This document shows, one piece after another, positions 58,165-64,000 of a stretch of 64,000 bases of DNA. A program made the translations under genes and the position numbers. The stretch comes from Tritrichomonas musculus (lineage: Eukaryota; Parabasalia; Tritrichomonadida; Tritrichomonadidae), in NCBI GenBank assembly GCA_039105265.1, contig JAPFFF010000054.1, forward strand, positions 248,001 to 312,000. The letters run 5' to 3'. Numbering within the stretch: position 1 is the stretch's first letter; every line of letters starts with the position of its first letter. A model generated the notes under the pieces. That model saw only the letters and a list, made by a program, of their open reading frames with translations, ran no database searches and was not told where the DNA came from.

Positions 58165-61100
58165 ATGGCGCATGTTATGAAAACTTCGCAATTACAGCCT
58201 ACTTTGCCTGATGGAATGTTTAAACAATCATGTAAATTATGTCCGGTTGCAGGTGTCAATATTCCAAGTTTGGGTGATGCTCGAATAATAAAAATACGAA
58301 CTCTCGAGTCTTTATTCGACGAAATCATGGATGGAGTACAGCGACTACCTTTAAATCAAGCTATAGAATCAATTCTTCAACCAGTTTTCGAAGCACAAAA
58401 TATATATTTTTGGTTTTTACACAAAGAATTAAATATGATTTTATCACCAACTCTTAATAAGCAGATTCAAACAGAAGGAAATACAATATCAGAAGCAATA
58501 TCGAGTAATAAGATAATTTATTCAAATGATCAATCGTCGCTTACCAATTACAACGAAGAGATAGATGGGAAAATATTAGATCCCAGATCATCTGTTTTAT
58601 TTATTCCAATGCGTGCTAAAGATGGTACTATTCGTGCAGTTGTTCAAATATCTCGCCAACATGATAATCCATTTTTAGATCAAGACCGAGCCATAGCTAA
58701 TTATTTAATAAACAAATTCAAGATATATTCCAATTACATTTTTAATGACAAGAATTTCTTTACAGATGCGATACAGCTAGTTTCCTCAGATGATTTAAAC
58801 GAGACGATCAAAAAGGTCTCAAAAGGTTTGAGTGATTTTTTCAAAGCCAAGAAGATTGAATTTTGGCAAAAGAAGTCCAATATTTATGTTTTATATACAG
58901 AAACAAGTGAAGAGCCAATTTTTGTCTCAGAACAACGACTTGGCATTGTATCGACCTGTTTGAATGAATTAACGGTTATTAACGAGCGAGTTAACAAAAA
59001 TGGGAAAAATTATTTAGAATCTGTTGACGGGCCAAGTGATGAGCCTTCACTTTTTGTACCGTATAAAAGCGAGCTTGAAGAAGGCTTTGTTTGGGCGATC
59101 GTTTTGAGAGGTCGAATAAATCCACCTTATTTCACAAAAAGTGACGAATCCCAACTTTTGGCTTTGGCACCATTTGCATTGAAATCCATTGAAGCCAACT
59201 TGAGCTATTTTGGTAGTTCTCAATATCAGAGCCTTGAAGAGAGGCTCAAAACGCTCCTCGAAGTAGCTGAAACATTGACTGGAGTTCTCGATATTGACAA
59301 CCTTATTCCGACCATCATGTCGCGTGCGTGCTCACTTTTGAATGCATCACGATGCAGCCTGTTCATTGTCGATAAGGCCAAGCAGATTCTTGTCTCCTAT
59401 TTCCACGGCGGTCTTAAAGAGGCATTGAAGGTTCCACTGTCGAAAGGAATTGTTGGCTACACAGCAACGACGGGCAAAGTTGTTAACATTGAAGATGCTT
59501 ATTCAGATCCACGGTTTGATCGTTCGTATGATGCATCAACGGGCTTTAGAACGATGTCACTTTTAACCGTTCCAATTTATAATAATAGAGGTGAAATCAC
59601 AGGCGTTACCGAAATGATTAATAAAACAGACGGAAACGCTTTCGACGAGGATGATATTCGAATGATGACTGCTTTTAACGTATTTTGCGGAACTTCGTTA
59701 GATAACGCGAAGTTGTATAAAGCTTCGCTTGATTTAACATCACAGCTTAGAACTTTCATGGAGATGTCAAATACGTTAAATTCACAAAATAATCTTCAAT
59801 CTGTTCTTCAAGGCATTCTTGAAAATGCAAGGTCAATTGTATCGGGTTCTGTTGCGATCCTCTTCTCTTTCAATACGAATGATGGCTCCCTTTCGAAGAT
59901 CGTGTCTGTTGGTGAAGAAGTCAAGGGAAGAGTTGATACAACATTCGCCCAACAATGCGTCACTTCAAGAGAAACTCGATTGTTTTCACGTGATGACATT
60001 TCACGAATGAAACAAAACGCTGAACTTTCATCGACGATAGAAACGATACTAGCGTCAACCGATTCAAATGCTCTCAATAATAATAATAATAATAATAACA
60101 AGATAAGGCCAACGTCAAGTCGTTCGTCAGCTCGAGTTTCTGCTGTTTGGACAAACGACAACGAGAGCAGCAAATTGAATAAAGAAGGAAATTCTGTCAC
60201 AAATTCATTGAGAGATTTGAATGCCACCAATTCAAATTTTTCAATATGTTGCATACCTTTAATGAACTCGGAACAGATGATTCTTGGCGTGATGCAACTT
60301 TCTTGTAATTGGAAAGTGACAACTGAAGATTTGAAGCTTCTCGAATCTTTCGCTGTTTTCGCTGCAGTTTCACTCGAAAGAACTCAATTGAAAGAACTCG
60401 CAACGAGAGGAAAAGCAGAAATTGATCTCGACACATGGATCATGCCACAAGAAAGAGACATCTTTGATAAACCTCCCATGAAATTTATACTGCCTAAAGT
60501 AACCGTCAAACAGTTTTGGACGGTTAATTTTGACGCCCCTGCCTGGGATGGAATTGGCCACATTCGAGTCATTTTCAGCATTTTTTACAAGTTCAAACTT
60601 CTTCAAGAATTCAAAGTCACGAATGAGAAATTCTTCCGATTTCTCACTGAAATAAGAGACACGTATAAAAAAGTGCCATATCATAATTGGCGTCATGCAG
60701 TTGATGTCACACAATTTGTTACATACGAATTGTTAATCAGTCGATTTGATCAACATTTGACGAAGTTTGAACTGTTTGGTTTACTTGTCTCTGCAGTTTG
60801 TCATGATGCGAATCATGATGGCTTCACAAACGTTTACAACGTTAAGGCTGAAACTCCATTGGGCATCCTTTTTAAGAACCAAAGTGTCATGGAGACACAT
60901 CATTGTCAAGTTGCAATTAATGTCATTTCAAAGGAAGAAACAAACATCTTTGAAATCTTCCAAAAAGACGAATATAAAAAGATGTGGGGTTTAATTATTT
61001 CGTTGATATTGTCAACTGACATGGCGCGTCATTTTGACATAATTAACACATTCAATAATTTGAAAGACACTGAAAGTTTCAATATGACGATCACTGAGCA

Positions 61101-61449
61101 CAGAATTTTGATAATGCAGATTATTTTGAAATGCGCAGACATTTCGAACGTGGCCAGACCTTTCGAACTAGCTGATAAATGGTGCGACGTGCTTTGCGAG
61201 GAGTTCTTTAGACAGGGAGACTTGGAAAGAGCAAACGGAATGGAATTCACATCACCTAACAATGACCGTGAACACCTTGATAAGCCAAAGTCACAGATTG
61301 GCTTTTATACATTTGTTTGTTTGCCGCTCTTCCAGACAGCTGCCCGTGCAATTCCTGCGCTTCAATGCAACGTGGATCAGGTTTCTTCAAACTTGAATCG
61401 TTGGAAGGCTGCACAGGAAGAAGCTACAAAAGATCAAAGCCAAACTTAA
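58165..61449 (+). CDS. Multi-GAF-domain class I cyclic nucleotide phosphodiesterase
   Basis: A 1094-aa cytosolic signalling enzyme. Two or three diverged GAF-like domains precede a canonical GAF near 355-500 ('ASRCSLFIVDKAKQ', 'GIVGYTATTGKVVNIEDAYS', 'NKTDGNAFDEDD', an NKFDE-type motif). A fourth (about 515-740) is interrupted by an Asn run (AAT/AAC microsatellite, 60077-60100) and a Ser-rich stretch. The C-terminal PDE domain (about 780-1085) has 'HNWRHAVDV' near 835, 'VCHDANHDG' with H880/D881, 'LSTDMARHF', 'LKCADISN' (D992) and 'FRQGDLERANGMEF'. These are the metal-binding and substrate residues of class I PDEs. The enzyme hydrolyses cAMP or cGMP, and the GAF domains would sense cyclic nucleotide. 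G+C rises in the 3' two thirds. Nucleotide preference unknown. Confidence 0.92.
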   Translation: MAHVMKTSQLQPTLPDGMFKQSCKLCPVAGVNIPSLGDARIIKIRTLESLFDEIMDGVQRLPLNQAIESILQPVFEAQNIYFWFLHKELNMILSPTLNKQIQTEGNTISEAISSNKIIYSNDQSSLTNYNEEIDGKILDPRSSVLFIPMRAKDGTIRAVVQISRQHDNPFLDQDRAIANYLINKFKIYSNYIFNDKNFFTDAIQLVSSDDLNETIKKVSKGLSDFFKAKKIEFWQKKSNIYVLYTETSEEPIFVSEQRLGIVSTCLNELTVINERVNKNGKNYLESVDGPSDEPSLFVPYKSELEEGFVWAIVLRGRINPPYFTKSDESQLLALAPFALKSIEANLSYFGSSQYQSLEERLKTLLEVAETLTGVLDIDNLIPTIMSRACSLLNASRCSLFIVDKAKQILVSYFHGGLKEALKVPLSKGIVGYTATTGKVVNIEDAYSDPRFDRSYDASTGFRTMSLLTVPIYNNRGEITGVTEMINKTDGNAFDEDDIRMMTAFNVFCGTSLDNAKLYKASLDLTSQLRTFMEMSNTLNSQNNLQSVLQGILENARSIVSGSVAILFSFNTNDGSLSKIVSVGEEVKGRVDTTFAQQCVTSRETRLFSRDDISRMKQNAELSSTIETILASTDSNALNNNNNNNNKIRPTSSRSSARVSAVWTNDNESSKLNKEGNSVTNSLRDLNATNSNFSICCIPLMNSEQMILGVMQLSCNWKVTTEDLKLLESFAVFAAVSLERTQLKELATRGKAEIDLDTWIMPQERDIFDKPPMKFILPKVTVKQFWTVNFDAPAWDGIGHIRVIFSIFYKFKLLQEFKVTNEKFFRFLTEIRDTYKKVPYHNWRHAVDVTQFVTYELLISRFDQHLTKFELFGLLVSAVCHDANHDGFTNVYNVKAETPLGILFKNQSVMETHHCQVAINVISKEETNIFEIFQKDEYKKMWGLIISLILSTDMARHFDIINTFNNLKDTESFNMTITEHRILIMQIILKCADISNVARPFELADKWCDVLCEEFFRQGDLERANGMEFTSPNNDREHLDKPKSQIGFYTFVCLPLFQTAARAIPALQCNVDQVSSNLNRWKAAQEEATKDQSQT

Positions 61450-61721
61450 GTTTCTTATTATTTTGTTTTACTTAAAAAAAAAAAAAAAAACGATTGTTAT
61501 GCTATATGAAATTATGAATATTTATCATTTCATTATGAAGAATTTGGAAGAATTTAGCTTGTTCAATTGATTATTGTATCACAAGTTATGCTCATTTTTT
61601 TAAATGATTATTTAAAGCAAATGTTCCTCTTTATGATTTTTCTTTCATTTTTTGGATGTTCATTAAAATGATGTTAAAATCATATATTAAAGATACTTTT
61701 ATTCAAAATTTTGCTTTAATA
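61450..61721. other. AT-rich 3' flank of the PDE gene
   Basis: An A-run (61474-61489) and plain A/T sequence; no feature before the TA-flanked element. Confidence 0.4.
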
Positions 61722-62459
61722 CAGTTGTTCCACTTTTGTAACGACAAAATCCACTTTCGTAACGAAAAATGTAACCACCAAAATTTTTATCACTTAACTT
61801 TTTGTTTTTATTTCCACTTTTGTAACGAATTTTTTTTTTTTTTTTTTTCTTAGAATTTCTCATGTTTCAACAGTTAAATTATATATGATTGTTATGATTA
61901 TGGATCACCAAATGTAACTCAGGTAATTGAGGCTCATTTTTCCCAATTTCTTTATAAATTGGAGTTATATTATCTCGTCGATTATCTCCAATTCCATCTC
62001 GTAAAAACCGGATACATATATTTATTATATAAAATAATTTTATAAAATACCAAAAATATAGTCAAAATTTGCTCTTCTTTACTTTATCAAATATCATATT
62101 CTTACAAAACTACATTTTCTTTCAATTATTTTATCAAATACTCATGAATTATTAAATTCATTGAAATAATAAAGAATAAAATCTACAAAAAACTAAAAAA
62201 AAATATATGATATTTTTGAGATATAAATCAGAGGCAAAAGATTTAGTTCAATACTAAATTTGGCATTAAGATACCTTATAAAGTATTTTTGAATTATAAA
62301 TTTATAATTAAAATTCTCGCTACATAGAGAAAAATCATTCAAACTTTTTTTTTCGTTACAAAAGTGGAAATAAAATCAAAAAGTTAAGTGATAAAAATTT
62401 TGGTGGTTACATTTTTCGTTACGAAAGTGGATTTTGTCGTTACAAAAGTGGAACAACTG
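61722..62459. mobile_element. 738-bp TA-flanked element with 108-bp terminal inverted repeats (Tc1/mariner-type MITE)
   Basis: Left end CAGTTGTTCCACTTTTGTAA (61722) and right end (62459) are inverse copies for 108 bases with one mismatch by eye. TA dinucleotides directly flank both ends (61720-61721 and 62460-62461). Each terminal repeat holds three copies of CCACTTTYGTAACGA. The roughly 520-bp centre is AT-rich with no transposase ORF; a T-run follows the left terminal repeat. Ends beginning CAGT next to TA are typical of Tc1/mariner insertions. The near-perfect long TIRs imply a recent or conserved element. Confidence 0.85.
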
Positions 62460-62663
62460 TATTTAATGTAATATATCATTTCTTTTGGATATTTAATAAT
62501 TTGATTAACAACAATGAATATCGAATTGTAATGACTTTTATGAATTTTGATTATTTAATGAATTTTTTTACAAAAATTAACTTTTTTTTTACTTTTGTTT
62601 TTAATAAGGTAGCTTATTAACGTGGTGTTATATTAATTATCAATCACAAAAATAATATTTATC

Positions 62664-63026
62664 TTAAGGGCGTACGTCCAATTCAATGATCAGAATTCAA
62701 TGGGATTTCTCAAATATTTTAATCTTTTTTGGATTAAAAAAAGTTGAAGAATGAATTATATTTTGGAGAAAATAAAATGTCTATTATTTATAGATTGATG
62801 ATATATTAAAAAAAATATTTTTATGAATTATTTTTACATTTTAATTCAAAATTATTTTTTGTAAAATTTTATTGGTATAAAAAAATAATTGTTTTTTGAT
62901 CGTTTAGGACAAATATCATCTTTTTTGACCTAAACTTTTTCATAATTTGGATGTATTGAAAGATGTATTCTATGAGTTTATTCAATATTGACAAGTTTAC
63001 AACATTTTTTGGACGTACGCCCTTAA
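62664..63026. mobile_element. 363-bp TTAA-flanked element with GGGCGTACGTCC ends
   Basis: TTAAGGGCGTACGTCCAA (62664-62681) is matched perfectly in inverse at 63009-63026. If TTAA is the duplicated target, the inverted end is GGGCGTACGTCCAA. TTAA duplication is characteristic of piggyBac-class elements, so a non-autonomous piggyBac-like element is the best guess. GTAC/CGTACG symmetry in the end itself is notable. No ORF inside. Confidence 0.65.
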
Positions 63027-63520
63027 AAAGAAAAAAAAAAAATTATTTGGTCAAAGATTGATTGAAGATATAGTCATCCAAATCAGAAAATGTGCACTAT
63101 TTTTAGCAGTGTTGATTTTTTTAAAAAAAAAAAATTGTAAAATTGAAATTTCTTTTATTTGATAATAATTGAATTTTCATCATCACGAAATTTGAATTTA
63201 TTGAATTTTCAATTATGAGCAAACAACTTTCATATTCAAATAAATAAAAAGTCATAAACAAATAAATAATGTATCCCAAATTACAATTAAACTAGAATTA
63301 TGCATAAAGTTATATCTTAATCAAAAAAAAGAAATAAAAAATCTCAAATTGTTCATGAAAAAAAATATATAATTATAATTTATCATAGAATTGCAACTTG
63401 GTCGCAAAAATCAGTAAAAAAAAAAGTAGAAGTCATGTATATTGTATGATAATTTTATGTTATTTTTTATTATTAGTGTAAAAGAAATATTCTTGAAAAA
63501 AACTCATGTCATTCTCTATT
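63027..63520. other. AT-rich intergenic region
   Basis: Plain A/T sequence with short A-runs; nothing supported before the stop codon of the minus-strand gene. Confidence 0.4.
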
Positions 63521-64000
63521 TTATGCTTCTTCATTTATTGATGCTTCATTGTCTTTCTTTGCTCCGCAGAAGCTTGCAATGCACAATAAAATAAGTCCAA
63601 CTATTTGAAAAACAGCAAATATAATTGAAGGGACACCTAATGATGAGCACAAAGAACTATTAAATTCTCTACCTCTAACCCAGACGAGTGATATGATACC
63701 AGATTCTAGTTTCTCGGGTTGATTTAATGCAACAAAGGTTGCAATAGAAAGTACAAATTGATCTTTATATTCTTTGCTTTTATCGAAATCTTTTATAACT
63801 TTTGAAGCTATTTTATAGATCCAATTAGCATATTTTTCTTCTTGGCTCTTTTTATAAGCATAATCAAATGATTTTTTTGTAAAACTACTAATGATAGGAT
63901 TATAGCACTTTGCATTAATAACATAGCCACCATCAGGTGAATAGTGAATATGATCAAAAGAAAGTGATCCATAAACACCTGTGTAAATAGAGGTCGCTAT
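63521..64000 (-). CDS. C-terminal part of a membrane protein gene, cut by window end
   Basis: The minus strand is open from the window edge (64000) for 159 codons to TAA at 63521-63523. The protein reads 'TSIYTGVYGSLSFDHIHYSP', then 'KCYNPIISSFTKKSFDYAYK', 'KSQEEKYANWIYKIASKVIK' and 'VALNQPEKLESGIISLVWVR'. It ends with a membrane helix ('SIIFAVFQIVGLILLCIASF') and a short polar tail ('CGAKKDNEASINEEA'). The layout fits a single-pass protein with its bulk outside or in a lumen. I do not recognise the family. The start lies beyond the window. Confidence 0.7.
   Translation of the reverse strand: MATSIYTGVYGSLSFDHIHYSPDGGYVINAKCYNPIISSFTKKSFDYAYKKSQEEKYANWIYKIASKVIKDFDKSKEYKDQFVLSIATFVALNQPEKLESGIISLVWVRGREFNSSLCSSLGVPSIIFAVFQIVGLILLCIASFCGAKKDNEASINEEA

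Noticed and set aside
1-64000. Trichomonad introns (GTAYGT ... ACTAACACACAG)
   Set aside because: I looked for the conserved 3' motif near gene breaks and found none; frame breaks look like mutations, not splice sites.

Overview
The window looks like nuclear DNA of a parabasalid protist, most probably a Tritrichomonas-type trichomonad. The evidence is the gene families together: BspA-like (LRR_5) repeat proteins, DUF3447-type ankyrin proteins, a Pmp-like GGA(I/V/L)/FxxN repeat surface protein, a kinase-Sel1 fusion, ABCA half transporters and a GAF-PDE. The genes are intronless and several have a TCA(C/T)(T/A) initiator a few bases before the ATG. The background is very AT-rich with many long poly(T) and poly(A) runs. 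The species is inferred, not shown.

Layout. 1-7.2 kb: a decayed BspA-like locus cut by the window edge, an ankyrin gene, an inverted-repeat element with a possible 21-codon ORF, and a large minus-strand WDR17-like WD40 gene. 7.2-12.2 kb: a gene relic, tRNA-Ala(AGC), a base-rich tandem calponin-homology plus beta-trefoil gene, and a dead ankyrin gene carrying a 26-bp duplication and an array of 25-bp repeats. 12.2-21.5 kb: a giant BTB-like/ankyrin protein with a C-terminal membrane anchor, a decayed discoidin-like relic, a GBP-like GTPase, an inverted-repeat element and an unrecognised 294-aa beta-rich protein. 21.5-29.8 kb: an 8.3-kb AT desert with no convincing gene but a second array of the same 25-bp repeat and several inverted-repeat elements. 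29.8-42.2 kb: the 1864-aa Pmp-like surface protein, then a divergent pair of ABCA-like half transporters. 42.2-53.6 kb: an aldo/keto reductase, a frameshifted BspA-like gene, a kinase-Sel1 gene, RCC1/BspA remains, tRNA-Thr(TGT), a flavin reductase-like gene and a decayed BspA locus. 53.6-64 kb: an 8-bp-TSD element, a TBC1D22-like Rab GAP, an SGF29-like Tudor protein, a GAF-PDE, a 738-bp TA-flanked element with 108-bp inverted termini, a TTAA-flanked element, and the 3' end of a membrane protein gene.

Two layers are mixed. Housekeeping and signalling genes (WDR17-like, CH protein, TBC, SGF29, PDE, GTPase, redox enzymes) are intact and relatively base-balanced. Between them lie expanding and decaying surface or repeat families (BspA, ankyrin, Pmp, Sel1) and many short non-autonomous elements. 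No transposase gene was recognised. I found no CRISPR array, rRNA gene or intron. The strongest candidates for undescribed elements are the structures at 53652-54332, 61722-62459 and 62664-63026, and the 25-bp repeat family. The divergent ABC pair and the 294-aa protein are the most interesting protein leads.
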